Below are positions 9,538 to 16,776 of a DNA stretch of 64,000 nucleotides, piece after piece. The translations under genes and the position numbers were made by a program. A model generated the notes under the pieces. The model did no database searches, was not told the DNA's origin, and saw only the letters and a program-made list of their open reading frames with translations. Source of the stretch: Janthinobacterium psychrotolerans. GTDB lineage: Bacteria; Pseudomonadota; Gammaproteobacteria; Burkholderiales; Burkholderiaceae_D. The stretch covers positions 186,001 to 250,000 of the forward strand of contig NZ_LOCQ01000055.1 in NCBI RefSeq assembly GCF_001677885.1, read 5' to 3'. The number at the start of each line of letters is the position of its first letter. Within the stretch, counting starts at the first letter, position 1.

Positions 9538-9722
9538 GTCAATTGAGTCATTTCAAAGAAAGTGATATTAAGAAAATTTTTGAGCTAAAACAGAAAATTG
9601 CAGAACTTCAACAGCAAATTGAAACATTGAAAGCAAAGCAAGAACAATCAGCAGAGTCTGCATTGATTGCTAAACGATTTACACCGTTTCCAACACAAAA
9701 AAACGGTCTAGAACGACCGTAG
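9534..9722 (+). CDS. 62-residue coiled-coil protein (element cargo)
   Basis: Starts at ATG 9534, which overlaps the previous stop (ATGA). In-frame ATG 9528 and TTG 9504 are alternatives with no good ribosome-binding site. Residues ~8-43 are a clear heptad-type coiled coil (KKIFELKQKIAELQQQIETL). The last ~12 codons lie inside the left arm of a 33-bp inverted repeat, so coding sequence and DNA/RNA structure are superimposed. It could be an oligomerising partner of the 93-residue protein, an excision factor, or the out-of-frame tail of that protein after a frameshift. Unknown function. Confidence 0.5.
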   Translation: MSQLSHFKESDIKKIFELKQKIAELQQQIETLKAKQEQSAESALIAKRFTPFPTQKNGLERP

Positions 9723-9806
9723 AGCGATTTTTGGCATTGAGTGCTACCCATCACTAGAATGCTGAGAAAGTGCCTCTATGGTCGTTTTAGACCGTTTTTT
9801 GTGTTG
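9691..9806. repeat. Long imperfect inverted repeat (33 bp arms, 49-base loop)
   Basis: Left arm 9691-9724 (CAACAC, A7, CGGTCTAGAACGACC...) pairs with right arm 9774-9806. Only three deviations exist: one extra A in the A-run and two positions that would be G-U pairs in plus-strand RNA. The 49-base loop can itself fold (GCATT...AATGC enclosing AGTG...CACT). The left arm contains the stop codon of the coiled-coil gene. G-U rather than disruptive mismatches hint at selection on RNA folding, but a DNA role (recombinase or nicking site) is equally possible. It is not followed by a strong T-run. Confidence 0.75.
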
Positions 9807-9931
9807 CTTTTAAACCAACTCGTCTGGTTCTCTAATTAGGGGTTCCTGTTGCTGTTGCCGTTGATTTTGTTGTACTGAATTCTGCACAAACTGCCTCGCG
9901 TTAACACCTTTAAAAAACCCTGGCTAGGACC

Positions 9932-9950
9932 GTGGGACCTACTTTCCCAC
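9932..9950. repeat. Short hairpin near the right end of the element
   Basis: GTGGGA 9932-9937 and TCCCAC 9945-9950 flank a 7-base loop. It lies 9 bases before a larger hairpin, giving a tandem pair of structures in noncoding DNA. Confidence 0.5.
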
Positions 9951-9959
9951 AACCTTGTA

Positions 9960-10008
9960 GTTCTTGTGTTACAAGTCTTCACGTTGTGAGGACTTGCAAC
10001 ACAAAAAC
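9960..10008. repeat. 49-base stem-loop next to the right attachment site
   Basis: A 22-position stem with two mismatches: outer GTTCTTGTGTT/AACACAAAAAC and inner CAAGTCTTCAC/GTGAGGACTTG around a GTT loop; one inner pair would be G-U in plus-strand RNA. The outer arm repeats the CAACACAAAAA motif found in both arms of the 9691-9806 repeat. No T-run follows on the plus strand, so a terminator is not supported. Between 9807 and 10084 there is no credible gene; the stretch holds this and the preceding hairpin. Confidence 0.65.
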
Positions 10009-10072
10009 TTTGACAAAAAACTGTCATAAATAGATTTGATAAAATATTTTTGTCTTATTTATCAATGACTTA

Positions 10073-10081
10073 TGCTAATAT
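10073..10081 (+). promoter_or_regulatory. Extended -10 promoter reading out of the element
   Basis: TGC-TAATAT is an extended -10 element with a predicted start at about 10088, roughly 20 bases before the ATG at 10108. It lies four bases outside the right repeat, on the element side, so the downstream chromosomal gene appears to be driven by element DNA. Confidence 0.5.
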
Positions 10082-10084
10082 GTA

Positions 10085-10109
10085 GTTTTGAAACTCAGGA
10101 AACAACCAT
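10085..10109 (+). repeat. Right attachment-site repeat (attR), overlaps a start codon
   Basis: Second copy of the 25-bp repeat. It contains the ribosome-binding site (AGGAAA, 10097-10102) and the first two bases of the ATG of the 87-residue gene. Integration therefore rebuilds the translation start while replacing everything upstream. Confidence 0.85.
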
Positions 10110-10371
10110 GAAAAAGACCGACCTGGCGAAAAGCGATGCCAAGAAGTTGATGGGAAAGATGAATGTTCCCGGCGCCGGCGCCTTCGGCAAGGACGCGGTG
10201 GTCGTTGACCGCCGCGAACAGCGCAAGCGCGACCAGGCCCTGGGCCTGGTGCCGTTCGCCGTCAAGCTCAACAGCGACTTGGTGTTGCAGTTGCAAACCC
10301 TGGCCAGGGAGCGTGGCGCGGATTTGAACGAAGTTGTAGCCGACGTGCTCGCCAAGGGCCTGGCGGCTTAA
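10108..10371 (+). CDS. Small ribbon-helix-helix-like protein at the insertion site
   Basis: An 87-residue protein with chromosomal (GC-rich) codon use, unlike the element before it. The C-terminal half fits an RHH (Arc/CopG) pattern: strand VPFAVKL, helix NSDLVLQLQTLARERG, helix DLNEVVADVLAKGL. The basic N-terminus may also touch DNA. The start ATG 10108 has AGGAAA upstream within the repeat. No toxin partner is adjacent. The gene is followed by a bidirectional terminator shared with rpoH. RHH fold is an inference; function unknown. Confidence 0.65.
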   Translation: MKKTDLAKSDAKKLMGKMNVPGAGAFGKDAVVVDRREQRKRDQALGLVPFAVKLNSDLVLQLQTLARERGADLNEVVADVLAKGLAA

Positions 10372-10374
10372 AGC

Positions 10375-10399
10375 AAAAGGCGCCTTGCGGCGCCTTTTT
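10375..10399. terminator. Bidirectional terminator between RHH-like gene and rpoH
   Basis: AAAAGGCGCC and GGCGCCTTTT flank a TTGC loop, giving a T-run on either strand. It ends the plus-strand small gene and the minus-strand rpoH, whose stop is at 10419. Confidence 0.85.
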
Positions 10400-10418
10400 G
10401 TTGCGTGCTATGAATAAC

Positions 10419-11309
<891 letters not shown>

Positions 11310-11460
11310 GTTTACTCCTCGTAGTCTTGCTTGTTCCATACGGCCTTGCCACGCGGCAGGGACCAGTTTCGTTCTTTTTGCTGTATCCGGTCTTGCGGTT
11401 TGCAACTGGCGGCGCCATCTTTATCTGGCGGCCATGGCCTTGTTGCAAACGCTATGACAT

Positions 11461-11490
11461 ATATTAGCACTCTCTGATGGAGAGTGCCAA
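11461..11490 (-). promoter_or_regulatory. rpoH promoter (extended -10) overlaid by CIRCE
   Basis: On the minus strand TTGGCA (11490-11485) and TAATAT (11466-11461) are 18 bases apart, with TGC before the -10. It overlaps the CIRCE palindrome completely, so bound HrcA would exclude polymerase. The remaining bases to 11782 (end of ftsX) hold no gene I can support. Confidence 0.75.
11464..11490. promoter_or_regulatory. CIRCE operator (HrcA binding site)
   Basis: TTAGCACTC-N9-GAGTGCCAA matches the CIRCE consensus TTAGCACTC-N9-GAGTGCTAA at 17 of 18 positions with the exact 9-base spacer. CIRCE is the target of the HrcA repressor, typically at groESL and dnaK promoters. Here it covers the rpoH promoter. 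No hrcA gene lies in the window. Confidence 0.9.
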
Positions 11491-11782
11491 TCAGCTGATC
11501 CAATCGCTCCGATAGCCAAAATACTATGACGTTCGAAAGGCTGATGGTGTCTGGGCAATGCGGTCTTGCATGGGGATGACGCCAGTGTGCGCCGATTGTG
11601 GCTGACGTGAAAGCGCCGCACAGTAGCCTATGGCAACTATGGCAGAACTGCATATCATTCCCTATGGCAATGTCAATATTCTACGCAGGCTAACTGAAGT
11701 GGGCCTTAAGAATCCTTGTCAAAAATCAAGGGTATTAGGCGGGTGCATGGGACGGCGCCGGCAGCGCCGCCCCGGCAGGATG

Positions 11783-12703
11783 CTAGTTGACGCGCGCCAG
11801 GTGGCGCTGCACGCACAGGAAGGCGCCGATCAGGCCCAGCCCGGCGCTGACGGCCAGCAGGCCCGCCATCGGCAGCGGCGCCAGCGGCGTCATCTGGAAT
11901 TCCGAGGCGTACAGGCGGGCAAATTCGGCAATTGCCGTATTGAGCGGCTGCAAGGCCAGTGCCACGCCACCCAAGGCCAGTGCACCCGCGCACAGGCCCA
12001 GCAGCGCACCCGTATAGTAAAACGGCCGGTGGATAAAGGTGTCGGTGGCGCCGATCAGTTTCGAGATGGTGATTTCGTCGCGCTGCGTCATCACCTGCAG
12101 GCGAATGGTGTTGAACACCACCGCGATCACGGCCACGCCCAGGGTAATGGCCAGCAGCAGCAGTACCAGGCGCAGTACGCCCAGCAATGCGGCCAGGCGC
12201 TTGACCCAGGCCGAATCGACCTGTGCCGATTCCACGCCCGGCAACTGGCGCAGCAGCTCGGCCACCGCATCGACATCCTGCGCTTCGGTGGCGGTATTGA
12301 AGGCGTTCAGTTTCAGCACGTAGCTGTCGGGCAGCGGATTGTCGCCCAGGGTGTTGAGCACGTCGGCCAGGCCGCTCTTGCTTTTCAGCGATTCAAGCGC
12401 TTCCTCGCGTGGAATAAAGACGATTTTCGCCTTCGGGTCGTGCACGATCTTGCGCATTTCGCCGGCCAGGCCGCTGGCCTGCGCGCGCGGCGTATCGGTC
12501 TTCATGAAGACGCTGATTTCCGGATCGACCGACATCTGCTCGGACATCGGCCGCACATTGTCGAGCATGGTCAGGCCGGCAAACGGCAGCGACAGTGCGA
12601 TCGCCACCACCAGTACGTTGAGCAGGAAGCCGCTCGGCGACTTGCGCAAATGAATCAGCGCCGAGCCGAGCGCGAAGCGGTGTTGGCGGAACCAGCCTCT
12701 CAT
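11783..12703 (-). CDS. ftsX: Cell division protein FtsX
   Basis: A 306-residue membrane subunit of the FtsEX complex, which links ATP use to septal peptidoglycan hydrolase activation. One N-terminal TM helix (LLNVLVVAIALSLPFAGLTML), a periplasmic loop of ~110 residues, and three C-terminal TM helices match the family (MacB/FtsX layout). Its ATG overlaps the ftsE stop (ATGA). It is last in the ftsY-ftsE-ftsX unit. Confidence 0.93.
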   Translation of the reverse strand: MRGWFRQHRFALGSALIHLRKSPSGFLLNVLVVAIALSLPFAGLTMLDNVRPMSEQMSVDPEISVFMKTDTPRAQASGLAGEMRKIVHDPKAKIVFIPREEALESLKSKSGLADVLNTLGDNPLPDSYVLKLNAFNTATEAQDVDAVAELLRQLPGVESAQVDSAWVKRLAALLGVLRLVLLLLAITLGVAVIAVVFNTIRLQVMTQRDEITISKLIGATDTFIHRPFYYTGALLGLCAGALALGGVALALQPLNTAIAEFARLYASEFQMTPLAPLPMAGLLAVSAGLGLIGAFLCVQRHLARVN

Positions 12704-13449
12704 GCGTCTTCTCCTTCGGCATCGTCCGCGTCCGCATCGGGCTTGGGTGCGAAATCGGGATCGGGCGCGGCAAACACGGGCGCTTCGGTGGCCTTGTCGA
12801 TGGCCACCAGCTGGCCGTTTTTCAAATGGATCACGCGGGCGGCGGCGTCGAGCATCTGTTCGTCATGGCTGGAAATAAGGCAGGTCACGCCCACCGAATG
12901 AAACGCTTTCAGGGCGTCGAGCACCTTGTTGGCGCTGGCGCGGTCGAGGTTGGCTGTCGGCTCGTCGGCCAGGATGATTTGCGGGCGGTTGACGATGGCG
13001 CGCGCGATCGACACGCGCTGCTGCTCGCCGCCAGACAGCGACAGCGGGCGCGCCAGTGCGCGGTCGAGCAGGCCGACCTTGTCGAGCGCGCGGCGGGCGC
13101 GTTGCTCGGCGGCCACCTTGTGCGCACCGACCACCAGCAGCGGCAGCATCACATTGGCCAGGATGGAGCGGTCGTTGAGCAGCTTTTGCTGCTGGAAGAT
13201 CAGGCCCATGTTACGGCGCAGAAAAGGTACGCCGGCCGGTTTCAGCTTGGCCATGTCCTGGCCATTGACGATCAACTTGCCCGAAGTGGGGCGTTCCATG
13301 GCGGCGATCATTTTCAGCAGGGTGGACTTGCCGGCGCCCGATGGCCCGGCCAGGAACACCAGCTCGCCTTTGGCGATGCTCAGTGAAATGTCGCTCAGGG
13401 CGACGGCATCGGAAGAGTATTGCTTGGAGACGTGCTGAAATTCAATCAT
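12700..13449 (-). CDS. ftsE: Cell division ATP-binding protein FtsE
   Basis: A 249-residue ABC ATPase. Walker A GPSGAGKST (about residue 36), signature LSGGEQQR, Walker B IILADEPT and H-switch SSHDEQ are all canonical. It is longer than the usual ~220 residues because of a C-terminal tail rich in proline and acidic residues (PDPDFAPKPDADADDAEGEDA region), which is not part of the nucleotide-binding fold. The start is ATG 13449, 14 bases after the ftsY stop with no strong ribosome-binding site, suggesting coupling to ftsY translation. Confidence 0.93.
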   Translation of the reverse strand: MIEFQHVSKQYSSDAVALSDISLSIAKGELVFLAGPSGAGKSTLLKMIAAMERPTSGKLIVNGQDMAKLKPAGVPFLRRNMGLIFQQQKLLNDRSILANVMLPLLVVGAHKVAAEQRARRALDKVGLLDRALARPLSLSGGEQQRVSIARAIVNRPQIILADEPTANLDRASANKVLDALKAFHSVGVTCLISSHDEQMLDAAARVIHLKNGQLVAIDKATEAPVFAAPDPDFAPKPDADADDAEGEDA

Positions 13450-13462
13450 GTGATAGTGGGGC

Positions 13463-14521
13463 TTATCCGAGCAGGGCTTCGACAAATTCGGCAGCCACGA
13501 ACGGCTGCAAGTCTTCAATTTTTTCACCGATGCCGATGAAATACACGGGCACCGGACGCACGCGGGCAATCGCCGCCAGCACGCCGCCCTTGGCGGTACC
13601 GTCGAGCTTGGTGATTACCAGGCCGCTCAGCTGCAAGGCGTCGTCAAACGCTTTGACTTGCGTCAGCGCATTCTGGCCCGTATTGCCGTCAATCACCAGC
13701 AAGGTTTCATGCGGTGCGCCTTCCATGCCCTTGCCGATCACGCGCTTGATCTTTTTCAGCTCTTCCATCAGGTGCAGCTGGGTCGGCAGGCGGCCGGCCG
13801 TGTCGACCATTACCACGTCGATTGCGCGCGCCTTGGCCGATTGCACCGAGTCGTAGGCGACGGCGGCCGGATCGCCCGATTCCTGCGAGATCACGGTAAT
13901 GTTGTTGCGCTCGCCCCAGACCATCAGCTGTTCGCGCGCGGCGGCGCGGAAGGTGTCGCCGGCGGCCAGCAGCACCGATTGCCGGTTCGACTGCATGTGC
14001 TTGGCCAGCTTGCCGATGGTGGTGGTCTTGCCGGCGCCGTTGACGCCCGAGATCATCATCACCAGCGGCTTGTGGCGGCCCAGTTCGAAGCGTTTTTCCA
14101 GCGGGCTCAACAGATCAATCAGCAGCACTTTCAGGGCGGCCTTGACGGCGGCGGCGTCGAGCAGCTTGTCGTCCTTGACCTTTTTCTTCAACGCCGTCAG
14201 CAGATAGTCGGTGGCGTCGATGCCGGCGTCGGACATCAGCAGCGCCGCTTCGAGCTCTTCATACAGGGCGTCGTCGATCCTGGCGCCGACAAACAGCACC
14301 GACAGCGTGTTCGAGGTCTTGGACAGGCCGGCCTTCAGGCGTGTCATCCATGATTTCTTTTCCGGCTCGGCGGCCACGATCACGGGCACCAGTTCGGCCG
14401 GCGCGCCGGACAGGGCGCCAGACTGCGGCGACGGCGCGACAGGTGCGGCAGGGATGACAGGCTCGACAGTGACTGGCGCGGCCTCGGGGACGGCAGGTTT
14501 TTTCTTGAAGAAACTAAACAT
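13463..14521 (-). CDS. ftsY: Signal recognition particle receptor FtsY
   Basis: A 352-residue SRP-type GTPase that docks ribosome-SRP complexes at the inner membrane. The order is an acidic/proline/alanine-rich A domain (~1-60), N domain helices, then the G domain with [34 protein letters not shown] and [10 protein letters not shown]. The A domain is short relative to E. coli. First gene of the ftsY-ftsE-ftsX string. Confidence 0.95.
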   Translation of the reverse strand: MFSFFKKKPAVPEAAPVTVEPVIPAAPVAPSPQSGALSGAPAELVPVIVAAEPEKKSWMTRLKAGLSKTSNTLSVLFVGARIDDALYEELEAALLMSDAGIDATDYLLTALKKKVKDDKLLDAAAVKAALKVLLIDLLSPLEKRFELGRHKPLVMMISGVNGAGKTTTIGKLAKHMQSNRQSVLLAAGDTFRAAAREQLMVWGERNNITVISQESGDPAAVAYDSVQSAKARAIDVVMVDTAGRLPTQLHLMEELKKIKRVIGKGMEGAPHETLLVIDGNTGQNALTQVKAFDDALQLSGLVITKLDGTAKGGVLAAIARVRPVPVYFIGIGEKIEDLQPFVAAEFVEALLG

Positions 14522-14634
14522 GGGTATGTGATGGCGGGTGCTTGCGCTTGGCCCGGCGGCGCCGGACGCTATGATCGGCCTATTCTACCAGAGCGTGTCC
14601 GCCGCCTCACGGATTGGCAACATTGTATGCGCCC

Positions 14635-15579
14635 TCAGTGCGCCGGTCGCAGTTGCCCCTGGTGGCGGCGGCGCCAGTCGTCCATCGTCTGCGCCACCTG
14701 GCGCAAGTCCAGTACATGCAGGAATGCGGGAGGGCGTTTGTACAGCACCGGGCTGCGTCCGCCAGCCCACACTTCCACCTGCGGCGGCAGGCTGGCCTGC
14801 AATTGCTGCAGGCTGTCGCGCGTCTGCTTCTCCTTGCTGGCGCTGGAAAACGACAGCGCCACGATATCGGCCCGTTGCGCACGCGCTGCGGCGGCGATGT
14901 CGGCCAGCGGCGTTTCCACGCCCAGCGAGATGCACTCGGCACCGGCCGCCACGCACAGTGCTTCTGCCATCAGCAGGCCCAGGCCGTGGCGTTCGTTGGG
15001 CAGGGTGGTGAGCACGATGCGCGGCGTGCGGGTGCTGGGCAGGCTCGGCTGCGGCATGGAAAAGATGGCGTGACGCATCACCGTTTGCATGGTTTCGCTA
15101 TAGACATGCTCTTCATGGACGGCCAGGTCGCCGCAGGCCCATGCTTCGCCGACCAGGCTGGTCAGTGGTGCGATCACCTCGATGGTGAACTTTCTCAGGC
15201 CCAGCACGGCCAGCGCCTGGCGCAGCGCCGCGCCCAGTTCGGACAGGTGATGGCCGCGGCACAGGGCCAGATAGTGTTCGAGCTGGGGCTGTACCGGTTG
15301 CGACGCGGCCATGCCGGCGGCGGCCAGCGCGCGCAGCTGCGAGGTGCTGTGCTGCATGATCTTGCCAGGCCGGTAACCCATGTCCAGCAAACGTTTCACC
15401 ATGCGCAGTTTTTGTACCTGCTCCGTGGAATAGCTGCGTTCGCCGTGGGCGTCGCGCTGCGGCTGCGGAAAGGCATAGCGGCGCTCCCATACGCGCAGGG
15501 TTTCCTTGGCCAGGCCCGTATCGCGTTCGACATCGCTGATGCTGAAGGCGGCGGGCAGGGGGTGCTGGTCTGTATACAT
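14635..15579 (-). CDS. CarH/LitR-like MerR regulator with cobalamin-binding domain
   Basis: A 314-residue regulator: MerR winged helix at 12-80 (SISDVERDTGLAKETLRVWERRY), a helical bundle at ~95-165 and a Rossmann B12-binding domain at ~185-300. Trp147-x9-Glu157-His158 is the W-x9-EH light-sensing signature of CarH, and E196xH198xxG201 is the B12 lower-ligand motif, so adenosylcobalamin binding is expected. In Thermus CarH the residue right after this Trp is the His that ligates cobalt after illumination; here it is Ala148. Such regulators repress in the dark and release DNA in light. It is divergent from a peptide-SDR operon. Confidence 0.85.
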   Translation of the reverse strand: MYTDQHPLPAAFSISDVERDTGLAKETLRVWERRYAFPQPQRDAHGERSYSTEQVQKLRMVKRLLDMGYRPGKIMQHSTSQLRALAAAGMAASQPVQPQLEHYLALCRGHHLSELGAALRQALAVLGLRKFTIEVIAPLTSLVGEAWACGDLAVHEEHVYSETMQTVMRHAIFSMPQPSLPSTRTPRIVLTTLPNERHGLGLLMAEALCVAAGAECISLGVETPLADIAAAARAQRADIVALSFSSASKEKQTRDSLQQLQASLPPQVEVWAGGRSPVLYKRPPAFLHVLDLRQVAQTMDDWRRRHQGQLRPAH

Positions 15580-15703
15580 ACGGGTGGGCTTGCTTGATAC
15601 CTGGAAGAACGTCTTGCCATTTTACGCCCTCCGTCAACCCCGGCAAATGCCTGAATCCGATTCAATATGGCTGGCGTACAAGTTTGCGAACCCGATAACA
15701 GTT

Positions 15704-15732
15704 ATTGACACATATCAATATTTAATTGACAC
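15704..15732. promoter_or_regulatory. Candidate operator between carH-like gene and SDR operon
   Basis: ATTGACAC occurs twice, at 15704-15711 and 15725-15732, i.e. 21 bases (two helical turns) apart, each containing a consensus -35 TTGACA. The first copy is also half of TTGACACATATCAA (15705-15718), nearly the same palindrome as TTGATACGTATCAA at 16763. CarH-type repressors bind repeats overlapping a -35 element, so this is a reasonable operator candidate. No convincing -10 was located. Confidence 0.4.
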
Positions 15733-15809
15733 TCCCCTGGATTTTTTGTCCAGGACAGCCTGCAGGGCAGCCTGCTGGTTCACCGCGTCCGCCGTTAAAG
15801 GATAGCCTC

Positions 15810-15935
15810 ATGCCTCGCCTGCTTGCCCTGTCCCTGTTTTCGCTGAGCCTGCTTGCAATCGCCGCGCCCGGCGCCACGGCCACGCCACAGTGTTCCGCCA
15901 GCGCGTCCAGGTGCGGTCATGAATGGCAAGATTGA
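15810..15935 (+). CDS. 41-residue secreted peptide, overlaps the SDR gene
   Basis: ATG 15810 has AAAGGA at 15797-15802 with a 7-base gap, an excellent site. The product has a signal peptide (LLALSLFSLSLLAIAAPGATA) and a ~16-residue mature part with two cysteines. Its last 17 bases overlap the SDR gene in another frame, so it may serve as a translational leader as well as a product. Short reading frames can be accidental; the signal peptide plus ribosome site support it. Confidence 0.5.
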   Translation: MPRLLALSLFSLSLLAIAAPGATATPQCSASASRCGHEWQD

Positions 15936-16686
15936 TCACTGGGTCGGCAAGCGCGTGTGGATCATCGGCGCGTCGAGCGGCATCGGCGCCGCCTGTGCCC
16001 TGCAACTGCTGGAGCAGGGCGCCTGCGTGGCGTTGTCGGCGCGCAGGCGCGACAGCCTGGAGCAGCTGTGCCAGGGCCAGCCGCTGGCGTTGGCCTTGCC
16101 GCTCGATATCACCCGGCATGAACAGGTGAGGGCGGCCAGCGAAGAACTGTTGCGCCATTGGTCGCGCATCGACCTGGTGCTGGTGGTGGCCGGCGGCTAT
16201 CAGGCCACGCGCGCCGACAGTTTCGATCACGAAGCGGCCAGCAGCCTGCTGGCGCTGAACGTGGGCGGCGTATTGAACTGCCTCGACCATGTGCGGCCCG
16301 TGCTGCTCAGGCAGGGCGCGGGCGGTATCGGCATCGTCGCCTCGGCGGCTGGCTACGGCGGCTGGTCCGGCACGCTCGCCTACGGCGCCGGCAAGGCCGC
16401 ACTGATCAACCTGACCGAATCGCTGTACCTGGACTTGCATCCGCATGGCATCGACGTGTACCAGATCAATCCGGGCCTGGTCGGCACGCCTGCAGCTGCA
16501 GGCCATGATGTCAGGATGCCGGCGCGGATGACAGCGTCCGATGCCGCCGGCGCCATGCTGGACGGTATCGAACGTGGCCAGTTCCATATCCATTTTCCGA
16601 AACGCTTCACCAATGCCTTGCGCCTGGCGCGGCTGCTGCCTTACCGCGCCTATTTCTGGTTGATCAGGAAGATCATCGGGAGATGA
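15919..16686 (+). CDS. Short-chain dehydrogenase/reductase
   Basis: A 255-residue classical SDR. The cofactor motif is GASSGIGAACAL at about residue 18; the active site has a serine in VASAAGYGG and YGAGK (Tyr-x3-Lys). The C-terminus ends in a basic, hydrophobic helix (RAYFWLIRKIIGR) that could associate with membrane. SDR genes of this kind sit beside B12-dependent light regulators in many proteobacteria together with FAD, cfa-like and DUF genes; here those partners are absent and only the SDR remains. Substrate unknown. Confidence 0.85.
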   Translation: MNGKIDHWVGKRVWIIGASSGIGAACALQLLEQGACVALSARRRDSLEQLCQGQPLALALPLDITRHEQVRAASEELLRHWSRIDLVLVVAGGYQATRADSFDHEAASSLLALNVGGVLNCLDHVRPVLLRQGAGGIGIVASAAGYGGWSGTLAYGAGKAALINLTESLYLDLHPHGIDVYQINPGLVGTPAAAGHDVRMPARMTASDAAGAMLDGIERGQFHIHFPKRFTNALRLARLLPYRAYFWLIRKIIGR

Positions 16687-16762
16687 TCGCCTGGCGCTGG
16701 CAAATGGTTGGGAAATTTTTGAAAAGAAAAAGAAGATATTGCAGGCCAGAACGATAATTCGA

Positions 16763-16776
16763 TTGATACGTATCAA
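16763..16776. repeat. Perfect 14-bp palindrome downstream of the SDR gene
   Basis: TTGATACGTATCAA is a perfect palindrome and matches the candidate operator at 15705-15718 at 12 of 14 positions. It could be a second binding site for the CarH-like regulator. Confidence 0.45.

Larger units (their letters stand above)
7029..10109. mobile_element. AT-rich 3-kb integrative element with tyrosine recombinase
   Basis: Base composition changes abruptly at both ends from GC-rich chromosome to strongly AT-rich DNA. The segment is bounded by a 25-bp direct repeat (7029-7053 and 10085-10109, 24/25 identical). It holds a recombinase next to the left repeat, a two-TM protein gene, a pair of overlapping small genes, and three inverted repeats at the right end. 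The right repeat spans the ribosome-binding site and first two start-codon bases of the RHH-like gene at 10108, so that gene marks the insertion site. No conjugation, replication or transposase gene is recognisable; three small genes are of unknown function. The boundaries are seen directly; mobility is inferred. Confidence 0.85.

Noticed and set aside
9691-9806. Integron attC site
   Set aside because: The repeat is the right size, but the ends do not carry the RYYYAAC and GTTRRRY boxes (TTCCAAC and GTTGCTT found), and the recombinase is longer than integron integrases and lacks an obvious IntI insert.
9504-10110. Retron-type msr/msd RNA
   Set aside because: The nested inverted repeats recall a retron RNA, but no reverse transcriptase gene is present in the element or nearby.
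11630-12901. Plus-strand open frame over ftsX
   Set aside because: Gln/His/Arg-rich composition typical of an antisense frame; ftsX on the other strand is unambiguous.
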